Assembly (NCBI GenBank): GCA_903813345.2
Contig: CAIIXF020000239.1
Span: forward strand, 1 to 25,000
Direction: 5' to 3'
Origin: Owenia fusiformis
Taxonomy: Eukaryota; Annelida; Polychaeta; Sabellida; Oweniidae
DNA length: 25,000 bases
Shown here: piece after piece, positions 1 through 11,700 of the stretch
How positions within the stretch are numbered: the first letter of the stretch is position 1
How the letters are laid out: each line of letters starts with the position of its first letter
Notes under the pieces: model-generated
The model's database searches: none
What the model saw: the letters and a program-made list of their open reading frames with translations, nothing else
What the model was told of the DNA's origin: nothing
Translations under genes and position numbers: made by a program

Positions 1-2754
1 AGCATTTGTTTAAATTCCGTTCCACGCTGTCAAATCGAATTGATCTGGTTCCGTGTTCTCCACCCTCTAGATTTATCAAGGTTGATGCCCGGGCCCTCCT
101 CCTTCACCACATAAGACAGGCGATGTGTTACTCGGCTTGATCCGTGCCTTGATCATCGTCCACCTATGCACACACACCCATGTAGCATGAACAGATAATC
201 ACAGTCTTTAATATGAGGTTTTCGACCTCTTCATACTAATTTGTTGTTTTGGACGTGGGTTGTTTTGATGTGTTTTCGCCATGTTCTTTGATTTCACGCT
301 CTTATTTCTGCCTTGAGTTGTGGTTGCGTTGGGAAGATGTCTTTTTGATGAAAGTGTAGATCATCGATCGTTGATCTTGACTTCTATTGTCTTCGATGAA
401 GTATGTGGCATTGTTACATACTGACACCATGTTCGTGTATGAAAACATTGACTTAAGAAGTCTCTGAAGTTACCCCTGGGAACTCTTGAGAGATCCGCTT
501 CCTGTCCCGATGCCACTGAATCTATGTTGTAACCATTATCAGAGACATTTCTATTGTATTTTAGTGGTGGAATTGTTGCGTAAGTATGTAAGTTCCATAC
601 TACATGTTTTCTCATTTTCAACTGACATATCTGTCACTTTGACTACCTGTCGTAAGCGGTCAACAACATGGTAACATCGATTATCGATAGACCCCAGTCA
701 TTCTTATACAGCTTTAAGTAATCAAATTATCTTAAAATCTAATAGATGTTGGGTACAAATATTCTTTAAGTTCTAACGAAATATTTTGTAACTCACCCTC
801 CCCCACCCAACTTCTAAACACATCGTCTCAACAAAAGCAGTACTTAAATGGCTCAAAGGTGTCCGAGATTTGACGCAAGACTGACAGAGTTATTTAAATC
901 AAAAAGATATATATGGGATATTTAACACGGATCACTGGACGCAATAGGTCTCCGGGCAGCGTGGTCATTTTACTCTTCATTTCCCCCATCATTAGAATCG
1001 TTTGACTTTTATATGCAACCTTCGGGCGAGTCATCAACTAAAGATTGTTTGTCTTTACGTTCCTCCTCTGTGTATTTAATAAGATCATATTATTTCCCAT
1101 TGATGACCGATGATATATTTATGATCTCAATTTAATTTGTTTTAATTTTCTCACTTCCTACATGGGAACAGATTTTTTACAAACTGATGAGATAAAATTG
1201 AAATGATGGAGCGAGAAAGGAGGGTTACACGGCATAGAGGTAGTTATTAGTGATGCTATGCGAGTAAACTGTGTCATTTTTCGGGCAGTTGTCTTTGTGT
1301 CGTCGTGTTTTGCCGCGGGTAGCACTTCAGGGTAGTACCAGAGCTGTTGCCAAACCCGATACAGCTTATCAACCCCCTACCTACTATTTATCTCCCATTA
1401 AATAGACGCATCTAACTTTATCATCAACTCAATTGAAGAAAATTACAGCCTTTTTGACGTTATCCCAATTCACAATGATTTATTTTGAAATGAGTTGTTA
1501 AATTTTTTATGTATCGCTATTTCTCATATACTGTCATTAATGTCAACAATAAAATTGTTTTGGTTTATGTTACTGCAAAATAAACGATAAAATGTGAACA
1601 TTTTGTGACTATTTGCCCATATTAACATACATAAACGTGTAGTAAAATAGTTTCTCAAAGCAAAACTAATAACGAAATGCTTCATATATTTTACCACGAA
1701 ATTTGATTTGTTAAATACCCAAGATTGCTTAAAACTACTAGCCACAAGTAGCGCGTTGTTGTATTTGAGACAAAATCGAAGAAAATCTGGAATTTCACTT
1801 GCCAAATCGGTCGATTCTCGAAATATTGACAGAGACGGTAGGAACAACAATGTTTTGTTGCCCCCAAAGCTCTTAGTGTCTAATTCGGGAAATGGAGAAC
1901 AAAAGCAATCCAATATTCTATCGAGCCGATGTCAAAATCAAAACATATTGGTCAACTCCATTACGTGGGAAGACCACAATTTTTCTGACTAGCGCCCAAG
2001 GCTCAGTCACTCACATCTGATAATAAACCATTGAATGATATGTTTTTACTAATATTTCCGCTATTCACACAATCATTTTTTAAGACAAACATATAATATC
2101 CAACGTGATTGATTATATGAAATGCCTTTTGCTCTTTTTCTCAGTAAAATTCCGAACGTAATCCATCTTCAGTCATTTTGGGTCATCTTATGAAACAAAA
2201 ACCATCAATCATTAATTTTAGACTTATGGTGATTATTACATTGTGATACTCATATACTTGTATTTTTGATTTTAAGCAGTTCCAATTTCACATGCATAAT
2301 CAACTCAGTTTTCAATACCAAAATTAACTTTTTATTGAATTGTTTTACCTGTTTACGTTGTTTTGTAAGAATATATTTTGTATTTGCAATATTTTGATAA
2401 TTTTCAAAAGGTAACTAGAAATCTATTCGTACATGATCTTTTAAATTAATTTCCTAAAGGTTTCATCTATCGCCATCACCGGAAACAAAAGTAGAAGGAA
2501 ATATCACTTGGTAATCATCAGGAGAAACACCCGAGAAACCATGGCCTTCGTTTTAGCTTATGTCTTGTTAGACGTAAATATGTGATATTACATACCCTGC
2601 GCGCAGAGTTTAGTTAAACTACGACGAAGCTCTCTTTTAAGAAGTGAAGTCAAACGAATGCAAAGGGTAGATATTGTATGTGATACGTATCAGAATGCTT
2701 GGTTATAGGCATTGAGCAGTTGATCTTAACTGGTCTATATTTTTAAGTTAAGGT
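1..2754. other. Intergenic DNA, no gene seen
   Basis: AT-rich sequence downstream of the AP-2 gene. The longest open frames (1524-1913 minus, 129 codons; 1708-1992 plus, 94 codons) overlap each other on opposite strands and have no recognisable domain, splice context or start support. I see no RNA gene or repeat here. Confidence 0.6.
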
Positions 2755-2955
2755 CAACAATCATATTACATTGATCTAATGGTAAAAACAGTTATCAAAC
2801 AAACAGAAATGTAAAAACTCTAAATGTAAATCTATATGTAACCATATGTACAAATGTAAATAATCTGTTAATGTGAATTGTCTGTAATTATATGTAATGT
2901 TTAAATCTTCACCTATGTGGAGGAAATAAAGACACTGAACTGAACTGAACTGAAC
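2755..2955 (+). mobile_element. Probable 3' end of a non-LTR retrotransposon
   Basis: A region of repeated TGTAAAT-like motifs (2810-2905) leads to AATAAA at 2925-2930 and then four tandem CTGAA units (2935-2954). A polyadenylation-like signal followed by a short microsatellite tail is typical of CR1/Jockey-like non-LTR elements and their SINEs. No reverse transcriptase frame is visible upstream, so this would be a 5'-truncated copy. The left limit is approximate. Confidence 0.5.
2935..2955 (+). repeat. (CTGAA)4 pentanucleotide tract
   Basis: Four perfect units plus one base, directly after AATAAAGACA. Best read as the tail of the element described at 2755-2955. Confidence 0.9.
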
Positions 2956-3534
2956 ATGTTTTCAAAAATGGTATACCTTTATAATGATGTTATGTGGTTT
3001 TAAATGTCGTGACAAAAGATATAATCGATCTAATACATGTAAGACCCTTATCACAGATACTGGTCGTACCTGGGGCCATTAAGCTCAATATATCATCATT
3101 CCCATAAGAAAAATTCGCGCGATTATTTATAAAGTGTTTCTTTTGAACTAAAACTACATTTTAGCATGATGTGTTGTCGTAACATGAGATAAAAGTAGTT
3201 GTTGACAACGTCCTTATGCTACCTTTGCATTTATCATGCAATAATGGTGCGAGTCAGACCGTTGTACACGTTTCAATAAAGGACATGTAAATGTAAAAAG
3301 GATGTGATTGTGACGATAGGCAGTTGACGTTTTTATCAGATCTAATGGCCACATCCCCGATGCGTAAGTTAGTCATCGCAAAATGTTACGTGATATGTTA
3401 TCTTTTCATAAAGTGATTAAATTATGAGCATGTGCAAACAACTTTATTTTGCAGTCTTTGTTCTCCTCCCATATTTCACAAATGAATATTTCCAACCATC
3501 TTCAAAAATTGTTTTAGGTAAAAAAAATGGGGGT

Positions 3535-3722
3535 CAGGCCCGTAGCCAGATGACCCCCCCCCCCCCCCTGGCCAAAAGATCTTTCAAAATCATGCAGTTT
3601 TCACCATTCTGAGCACTTTTTAAGTGATTTTTGCCATTTTTGGACCAAAATTGTCACAAGTGAACCCCCCTGGAATTTTTCAAAAAGTGAACGCCCCTTG
3701 GCAAATCCTGGCTACGGGCCTG
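3535..3722. mobile_element. Short nonautonomous element with 15-bp perfect terminal inverted repeats
   Basis: It begins CAGGCCCGTAGCCAG (3535-3549) and ends with the exact complement CTGGCTACGGGCCTG (3708-3722). The flanks are GGGGT at 3530-3534 and 3723-3727, a possible 5-bp target duplication. The 158-base interior has no open frame and includes a 14-C tract (3554-3567). I recall similar GGCCCGTAGCCAGGATT termini as dispersed repeats in other marine invertebrates, so a DNA transposon derivative is likely; the superfamily is not assigned. Confidence 0.65.
3554..3567 (+). repeat. 14-C homopolymer
   Basis: A pure C run inside the terminal-repeat element. Its length is prone to sequencing error and slippage. 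Confidence 0.9.
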
Positions 3723-4137
3723 GGGGTATACAGTAATACTAGCATGATTTTGTTAAATATGGACACTTATAAACGTTTTGGCAAAATTAAGATGAAATAC
3801 TGAGAACTCTTGATCTCTCCTTTTGCTAGTGTAGCTCGTAACCTCATTTTTGTTCTTCCAGTGTATTCGGTTTTCATCAAATATAATTTATTTGAAGTAT
3901 GAAATATTTTATTTGAATCAAGGCGTTGTAATCTGATATACGATGGAAATGCTAAAATGGTGGAGTTCATTACTTCATTGCTCAAAATTAGCATTAGCTG
4001 TTGTGATGTCATGTTGTGCTAAAAATTAAGGTATAATAGTAAATAAAGTAAATAACCAAACATTACTCGTGATATTACTCGTACAACTTGTGTTTAAAAA
4101 AACAAACGAAAATCAAATAAATTGAGTTTTGTACATT

Positions 4138-4147
4138 TTTATTTATT
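4138..4147 (-). terminator. Overlapping poly(A) signals, candidate distal end of AP-2 mRNA
   Basis: On the minus strand the bases read AATAAATAAA, two overlapping canonical hexamers. A T-rich tract with GT content follows within 30-60 bases downstream. TGTACA-like sequences flank the signal on both sides. Of the candidates downstream of the stop codon, this one best combines hexamer and downstream element. A proximal alternative is the single AATAAA at 5202-5207. Confidence 0.4.
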
Positions 4148-5325
4148 GTACACTACACTAAAATCTACAAAATATAAATAGTCGACTGTAACGATCTTCA
4201 TCGTTTCTATTTTACATCTTTTAACATATACAGTAAATACACTTCCCAGGCCAAATATGCAACGGTTTACAATCATCCACTTGAAATAAACATGAGATGT
4301 CTAACTTCAATGATGAGGCAAATCAAACAGAAATAAGTACACATCGTGAATCGATTGTTCAACTTTGCATCTTTGACTGAGTATTTATTTTACAGCACCT
4401 TTCACAAAATAACACACAAAAGTTGATGACATCAGCAGTTCGTGTGAACACATAGTAATGATATCATCAACTATGAGATACGACATTTGCATACAACATA
4501 TTCAAAATCAAAATGATTTATTGCTGCACAGACACTTTATTCTTTATTGGCAAGAACGCTACAAGACTTCAGTTTTAACTTGTCTCCTGCGGCTATCCTT
4601 TAAACTAACCTAGAACCTTATTGTTTAAATCAATCCATATACGCTCGTGAAAATATGAAATGATAAAAATGAAATGGCAAGCTAATAATTTCAATTTTTG
4701 GTTCACAGAAACTTGACTAGAAGCTGACCAGCATTGTACTTGCGTTGTCACATTCACATATACATCTTAGCATAACGACACACCATTAGCAACATGTCAG
4801 ATCAACGCGTTGATTATTCTCTATATCTGTTTTCCTATGAGAAGGCACTTCTGGCCGAAACAACATGATTTTCTACTTTAATAATCAGATAAAGATAAAC
4901 ATTCCCCGATATAAAACACTGACATGTATTGTGTCATCTTAACGTTTTACTATTGATTTCATGAAAGTGAGATTCATTCTTAGATCTACATAAATATTTA
5001 CAACTTCACATCCTCTTTTTACTTCCTTCAATTTTCACAAATCGTTTCGTTGCCATGGTACCAACGGACAAGATTATTGCAAAAACTAGATTGCCTAACG
5101 CCATTTTGATTTAAGCTTGATTCTCATGGCTTACGTTGCACCCTCGATCTTTGTGAATGGAATGGTAAAGCTAAAAGACACGTGTTTATACAGCTAGCAA
5201 TTTTATTGCTGCTGTTCAACACCGTTGCTATGGCAGCACGTTTCTATGGCAATGTATAACATTTTAAGTCTTAGTGCCGGCCAAGACACTTCAATTCCCT
5301 ATCAGGAATGTCCACAACATAGTCA

Positions 5326-5341
5326 ATTGCACCAGTGCAAT
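5326..5341 (-). promoter_or_regulatory. Palindrome containing candidate miR-92/25 seed match in 3' UTR
   Basis: ATTGCAC-TG-GTGCAAT on the minus strand is a perfect 7-bp inverted repeat. Its right half, GTGCAAT, matches miR-25/92 family bases 2-8. It abuts the candidate miR-9 site, sharing one base pair position. The palindrome could instead be an RNA hairpin or a homodimer protein site. Confidence 0.3.
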
Positions 5342-5348
5342 CTTTGGT
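5341..5348 (-). promoter_or_regulatory. Candidate miR-9 8mer site in AP-2 3' UTR
   Basis: The minus strand reads ACCAAAGA, a full complement to miR-9 bases 2-8 with A opposite base 1. It lies about 70 bases after the stop codon. miR-9 is conserved across bilaterians and is neural. The match is visible directly; its use as a target is inference, and an 8mer can occur by chance. Confidence 0.35.
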
Positions 5349-5418
5349 CTCAATAAAGACCGGGTGGTGACCTGCTATGGATCAGTAGTTGATTGCATCA
5401 CCATGGTAACGCCTCTGC

Positions 5419-5725
5419 TCACTTCCGCTCATCACCCGGACTAAGTTCTGTTTTAGCTTTGTTATTAGAGTCCAGTTGAGTTGGTTGAGAGATCTGAGTG
5501 TTTTGCGTAGTATAGTTTTTGTCAAGGAATTTGAGCATTTCCGTGAGGTAATTTTGAATGGCAGTCATACCTGCGACTAGAGCTGGTGACCCGAAGCCGT
5601 GAGTAATTAAACTAAAATGCGTGAGGTGGCGCTGTATACTGGGGTCTAAGATTATCTGTGGTCTTGTATTTCCAAGCGGGGTACGGTCCTGGTTGAGCAG
5701 ATCTGTTAGCTCCTTAATGATTTGC
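5419..5725 (-). CDS. TFAP2: AP-2 exon 7: dimerisation domain, C-terminus and stop
   Basis: The last coding exon enters in phase 2 through TTTGTATTTCCAG|G, completes Lys380 and runs to TGA at 5421-5419 (residues 381-481). It contains [20 protein letters not shown] (381-400), then [20 protein letters not shown] (418-437), then [15 protein letters not shown] (438-452). These match the vertebrate QICKEFTDLLAQDR, THFNLISHGFGSPAV and LQNYLTEALKAMDK segments. The Cys of QICKEF is Ile here. The tail (453-481) is polar, with Gln, Thr, Asn and Lys, and ends GDERK; vertebrate AP-2 tails are also short, polar and Lys/Glu-rich. No intron follows before the stop. Confidence 0.97.
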
Positions 5726-8700
5726 CTGGAAATACAAAAAAGATGGAATATTATTTAAAATATTTGGTTTTTATACTGTTATAATCATGATTATTTATTC
5801 AATTTATTTGATATAAATGTTGAAGTGAATCGATTATGGCCTGCTTTGCTTCATAGGAAAAAATGTACCGGAAGTGATAAATACAGTGATGGTTGATTCA
5901 AATGAGTCAGGATAAGAACAAAGGCTGGTAATGAATACCAAACATGTACACTAATACAAAATGTTAATTACGAACATCAAGGCATTTTATTCAAAATATA
6001 CCGCCAACAAAATATAAATGTCACAAACTTGTGAGAAATGTTTATTGAGATGAGCACTAAGAGATACAATTCCTATCTCTCATCAATGTATTGAACACAA
6101 ATAAATAAACAAACCGCACTCCCGGAAACTGTACAAAACTTTTGCGCCATGAATTGAAAAGTGCGACACAAGTTAATTAAAGTGTCTTATATATTAGGGA
6201 GAATATTTGACGTGAGCATCGAGGTTAAACTTCATGCGGATGAGCAAGCTGGCGACAAGTATGCGATCACCGCAGCTGTCACTCAACCAACCGTCAGCGC
6301 TAACAACTCATCCAAATGACAAATTGATAACGGCTAAATATTTTCATAAACAATGGGGACAAATGGGTACTTTTCAGCAGTTTTCTTATGAAAACAACCC
6401 TATTTAATTGAGACGTCTTCATTTTCCATCTCACTAATTCAATTTCACTCGGTATCAAAAGAAATGATTAACACAAAACAAGTTCTTGTAGAATTGGATG
6501 AAGCAGACGAGAGTACAACAGGTCAGATTCGCGCCAACAAGCCCAATTATGTCCGTTTTGTTATCTACCACTCGCCCAAATATAGCCAAAGAAAAATCTC
6601 TGAGAGAAAGCATAAAATATTTGTTGAGTTTTAATATCAGCAAATTGCCAAATATACATCAATCACTCCCAACTGCTTTTGTTCGTTTTTGACACGGTGC
6701 GCATTACGGTTTAGTTATTGTAATCACAGCCATTATCTTAACAAGGGGAACAAACTATAAAATTGAGAGGGGCTTGTTCTGGGTGATAAATTCACAAATA
6801 ATCATCCATTATTTTCTTATTCTTCAATGACTTGAAGACAGGTATATTTCACAAACAAAGGAATCGTCATGGATTCCGGAGCCCTGTGTGGAGTCAATGG
6901 GATACAACTGATCATATAACACATACAAATCATGTAATCCTCTGCCCCAGGTACCATACGCGGTGGGTTTATTGAGAAAACATCATGACTTTGCCCCCAA
7001 ATTGAGTATTTTGTTGGAAAATCATTAGCTTATTGGCGTATTACAAGAAAAGGTGGGAATATTCAAAGAACCGTGAAACAGTTTATCAAATTTACTGGCA
7101 ATACTTCGGGCAAAATATCGCCCACATATGTATACTCAAACCTGAGAAATATATTCAAATACACATTGACCACCTTTGTTTTAGCCATAGGCGTACAAGA
7201 GGAGTAATGATCAACTCTATTTATTGATGTGAAAAAGGCGTTTGATTTTCCATATTGTTTTTCACAAGTTGACAGATTGGCGATTAGCAAAGGTCCCTTA
7301 CTCGCCTCTGGTCTCTTGTAAAAGATGTAATTATTCTACACAGATCAACAAATATAATCTAGGGATTGGGGGCTTTTTTCTTTAATAACATTTATTATTT
7401 AATTGCTGGTCAAATAAATAGATTTACAACTAAAAAAAATAATGTTAGTGCTGAGCGTAGGCCCTTTGGCAAGTTATGACTAATATGTATTTTAATGGAA
7501 AAGAAGAGAAAAACGCATTTCTGCTCAATCACATTGCAAGTTCATGGGGATTAAATTGATTTCCATGTAATTCTCGATCCATTTAGCTTTGCAGATGGTT
7601 ACACTTTAACTCTGATGTCGCTAACATGCTCTATTGCCGGTTCCCATGTTAAGAACTTTTGTTTTATCGGATATCTATTTTAGTACACAGTTGTCCCACA
7701 CTTTATGTGTTTACCTCGCGCTAATATAAGAGTTCAACGGGAGGGGTATTTCATTATTTCTGCTCTACCACGTGGGAAATTATGAATGGCAACATTTCAA
7801 AGCAGACACCCATAAACCATTAACAATTAAAATATGTTTTACTTACTTTGCTGAAAGTATCATGTTCTTGCGCGTATGTACATCTGTGTGGTCGCTCTGT
7901 TGCCTTCCTACGTATTCAGCACATTGTCGGGAGGGGAACTCTGTCTCACACAAATAACCGAAATCTCGGGCCAACCTAATTGCTTCTCCTGAAATAATGA
8001 AAAAAGAAAAACGTTGCAGATCCAAATGAGTCGTAATTCATGAATTTAATAATAGATGGTGTTTCTACAAGTTTCGACTCGGACTAAGTTCTCAGATGAA
8101 GTATTTAAATGAATTAATACAATTGCAACCTTAAAGCTCCCATAAGTAAATTTACAAATTTAACAAATTTATTTGCATAGTTTCCCTTCTCAAATCAAGC
8201 ATTCATGCTGAATAAACAGTCTGTGTTTGCTTGGATTTCTATTCCCCGCCTCCAAATTGCCGATGTATCAATCTAACAGGATCTGTAATAAATCTAGCGA
8301 TTTTTCACATAAGAGAAGACATCGAGGCTGGAGGCTGACTATATTTTACATAGGACTTTACATAATTATACACATCATATTAATTTTTAAATATCACTTA
8401 ATATCGTAAATGAAAATGAGGCCAAAAAAATATTTTTTGGTGCCAAGTTATAATAGAAATCCTTACAGATGTTTGGTAAGATGTATGGTTCATTTGACAG
8501 TGTGGCCTTATTCACTTTCTCGAAATATAGTATTTATCGAGGCAAACTGGGCAACCCTGTGGGGTCCCATCAATTTTGTTTAGATCCCCGTATTTCCCAT
8601 AGACCACGATCTTGTAGGATAATATACTGACAGCTAACATCAACAACTCAAGCCTATCAAGCGTCTTTGATGTGTGTCATCTAATACATTGTTGTATGTA

Positions 8701-11700
8701 CAAATGACACATGCATACAAGCTTGAAACAACTGCGAACAAGCTGAAAACACGCTCTAAACCCTATCTAATTACTGGGCTCTCAACAGGCCGTTTAGCAC
8801 TCAGTGTAACCTCAGTGTCCGATAACACTACAACACTGACCAAAGGAACACCAGCGAATCAACACCAGACAACTTCAAACAAGAAGACAAATATTTCTTG
8901 ATATAACAAAAGCGTGTGATGAATCTTGGAAGGTGTCTGCATGAGTCCCCCCCCCCATAAAAAGTACCACAACCTCGAATACTATAAATCTTGGAGTCTA
9001 GATGCCTGGAGGCAGGAACCATTGATGATATATAGTGCTACAATGATGTTATATGGGTAAGGGTTTCTGCAGAAACACAAGGCTGTTGACGTACACAATC
9101 CAGGGAACAACATATTGCTAAACATGTCACATATATCATGCTTAATTGGACAATACACACAAAATTAGGGAGACATGAGTCTGCGGATTTTTTGATTTTT
9201 TATTCTCCTCTTAGACTCATGTTTAGTGAAGTAACAAGGTGTATAAATATCATTGAATTACTGGCAGTTCTGGTGTCAAATACATACTGTTTCCTGAATA
9301 GCGTTTTAGTTGTTATCAATCTCATATCGAGACATCTAAACATGGTTTTGTTTTGATAAAGTTTTCTCAATAAGCATAACATCTATTTTGAAGCTCTATT
9401 TTGTATAAACACATAATCTTATTTCTTTTAGATTAAATAATTTCAAAAAAGTGACACATACATCAATTAGAAATGTGAAAATAAAATGTTCCTTACACAA
9501 ATTCCGGTTAGCTATGATAGCATAGCTAATGTCTGTTGACATGTGAAGCAATTTGAACACATACGTTTTTATTTGTAATATGTATTGCAATTTTCTGATC
9601 CGTCAATTTCGGAATAAAACTCGTTAAAAAGCTACATTTGTGATAAACTTTACGTGTCAGCTTGCTAGACTCCTTGATTTACTCTTGAGAGAGGGAAATG
9701 AAACATCTCGTGCTCTAAAAAGGATACAATCCTTTTTATTTAGACAACCCCGCCTCTGTATCGAATTTATCGAGTTATTCTGTAATGTGAGCTGAAATAT
9801 TGACGTTTGGGAAAGTGTCACTCTTGACTCTTACTAAGAAATAATTTGTTTTTCGTGGCCACAACGAAAATGTTTTCATTTTTTCACCCTAAGGGCCTCT
9901 CGGGTCCCAAAAGTGCATTATCGTATATTTTCACAATAATCCGTTTGTATACCCTGTCTATGTTTATCTGTATACTGAGTATAATGCATATATCAGTAAA
10001 TTATCCAAAGAACAGCAGATGTTGATATGAAATTAATAACAAGGGAAAACTTATTTCATGTTAAAACAATATTATGGCATCTTTTTCTTCTGGCAGAATG
10101 ACATTTTGATGTTAGTGTTCACTGTTCACGGTATATCATCTGCGTTCCATATATTTTGATGTATTGTTTGATTTATTCATAGATGTTGTTTGTTTTCCTT
10201 AGTAACAAATAGAAGTATTCATTGTTGAACTATTAATTATTGTGGACATGAATACATATTTCTTTGATGGCTGACTATATGTTGCAATCACAACAAAACG
10301 CTGTGTTAATTGGGTTACTTTTACAATATATACTATAATCGAAGTTACCAACTAGTTTTTGCAATGGTGATTAGACACGTGTATTGGGCTTAATTGACTA
10401 TTCTATCCCAATGTTAAAGGCTACGTTGGAAAGTGAAACACAACAACAGATAACACTTTGACAAGACCTACATCAAGGGTCTAGCTTATCCAAGTGCTAG
10501 TTAAACACCTACAGATGATACTGTGTTAAATTGAACCAATACAAGGAACGCAGTGGGATGTTTTTCTAAGACATTTGATCAGGACCCCCGCTGGATTCAT
10601 CACTGTTCTACTATCTCTGGTATGTCAAAACCTTTTTTACCAGGACGCCCAAAATCTGAAAGCTCCATAAGTATCAATTTTCCTCATTCCAAATTCTACC
10701 CAGAATTCAGAAGGTGATGGCTTAATCATTGCTTGGATCAAACAAAAGATTCTCTGGTCAACCTTCATATCTGAAGAATTTTGTTCTTCATTTTAGCATG
10801 TTCGTATTTTCGCCATCTTGAAGTGAAAGAAAACGCTAGTCACCAGGTCCATATTTTCATGATAGTCCCTGCTATTATATACAGATAATTGACCTGTAGG
10901 ATGCTTACCTTCAACTAGAGATGTTAGTAGGGTGACTGTGGCAGCCTTTCGTCGTCCTGCAGGTAAACTCAGTCCTATCTTTTCCAACTTCTCCCTTAGA
11001 GACCGTCCACCATTCTTTGACTTTGCCCTGAAAATATCAATGATATAAAATACAGAACAATATTTATGAACAAAAGCAAGCAAATCATTAAATTGACAGG
11101 TAAAGAATATAATTAATATTTTCAAGTTTGTACTTTGTTCATTAAGTATGAAATTGTATCATTACAAATATCATGCTATGTCGGACTTGAGCCTCAATCA
11201 AAGGGTTAACTTATTGATAAAGCATTTCTAATAACATACGATCATATTTATATTTTGGTTTGGTTTGCAAAGGAGATTAAGGTTGAGATCAGCCTAGTCA
11301 AAGGGAGCACAAGGGTCCTAAAACCATGTTTGAAGTACGTATTAGTAAGCCATTACCCCTACTTTCAAAATTCGGGAAATAAGAATTGTTACTTTTATCC
11401 TGGACACTTAAGTTTAGAAAAGAATAATTGTGAAATGTAACAAGAAAAACAGACAAGAGACAAAGCTCATAGAAACGAAGAAATAAGTGCTGGATTTCGA
11501 CTAAGGATGGGATAAGCCCCACTTGAACATGATCAAACCTTATTCCGTGCAATTCCTTATCAAATCATGTAGCTCTAAATGTGCATGTCCTTTCTCCAAA
11601 CACGATTACCTTATACATTTTCGGATTGTTTTTTCGAGTTATTAACAACCAAAATTCATTTTCACGATCAGATAAATCATCTATATATTCCGATTTGAGA

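Larger units (their letters stand above)
2956..4119. other. Intergenic DNA between repeats and the AP-2 3' end
   Basis: Apart from the terminal-repeat element at 3535-3722 this stretch shows nothing I can name. An 81-codon minus-strand frame at 3767-4012 looks random. Confidence 0.6.
4120..5418 (-). other. Probable 3' UTR of the AP-2 gene
   Basis: The 1.3 kb after the stop has no coding potential. It carries several AATAAA signals on the minus strand: plus-strand 5202-5207, 4517-4522, 4536-4541, 4543-4548, and an overlapping pair at 4138-4147. The last pair is followed on the minus strand by a T- and GT-rich stretch (about 4090-4110), as expected for a cleavage site, so I take about 4120 as the long end. 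Shorter 3' ends are possible at the other signals. Seed matches for conserved microRNAs lie near the stop codon. The true end needs transcript data. Confidence 0.45.

Noticed and set aside
682-689. TATCGATA, resembling the insect DRE promoter motif
   Set aside because: The motif is meaningful mainly in arthropods, there is no gene beside it, and a single 8-mer is expected by chance.
1524-1992. Overlapping 129- and 94-codon frames on opposite strands
   Set aside because: Neither translation shows a domain, a supported start or splice sites, and they shadow each other in AT-rich DNA.
8947-8956. Ten-C tract, and a ten-G tract at 14527-14536
   Set aside because: Simple homopolymers with no associated structure; length is unreliable.
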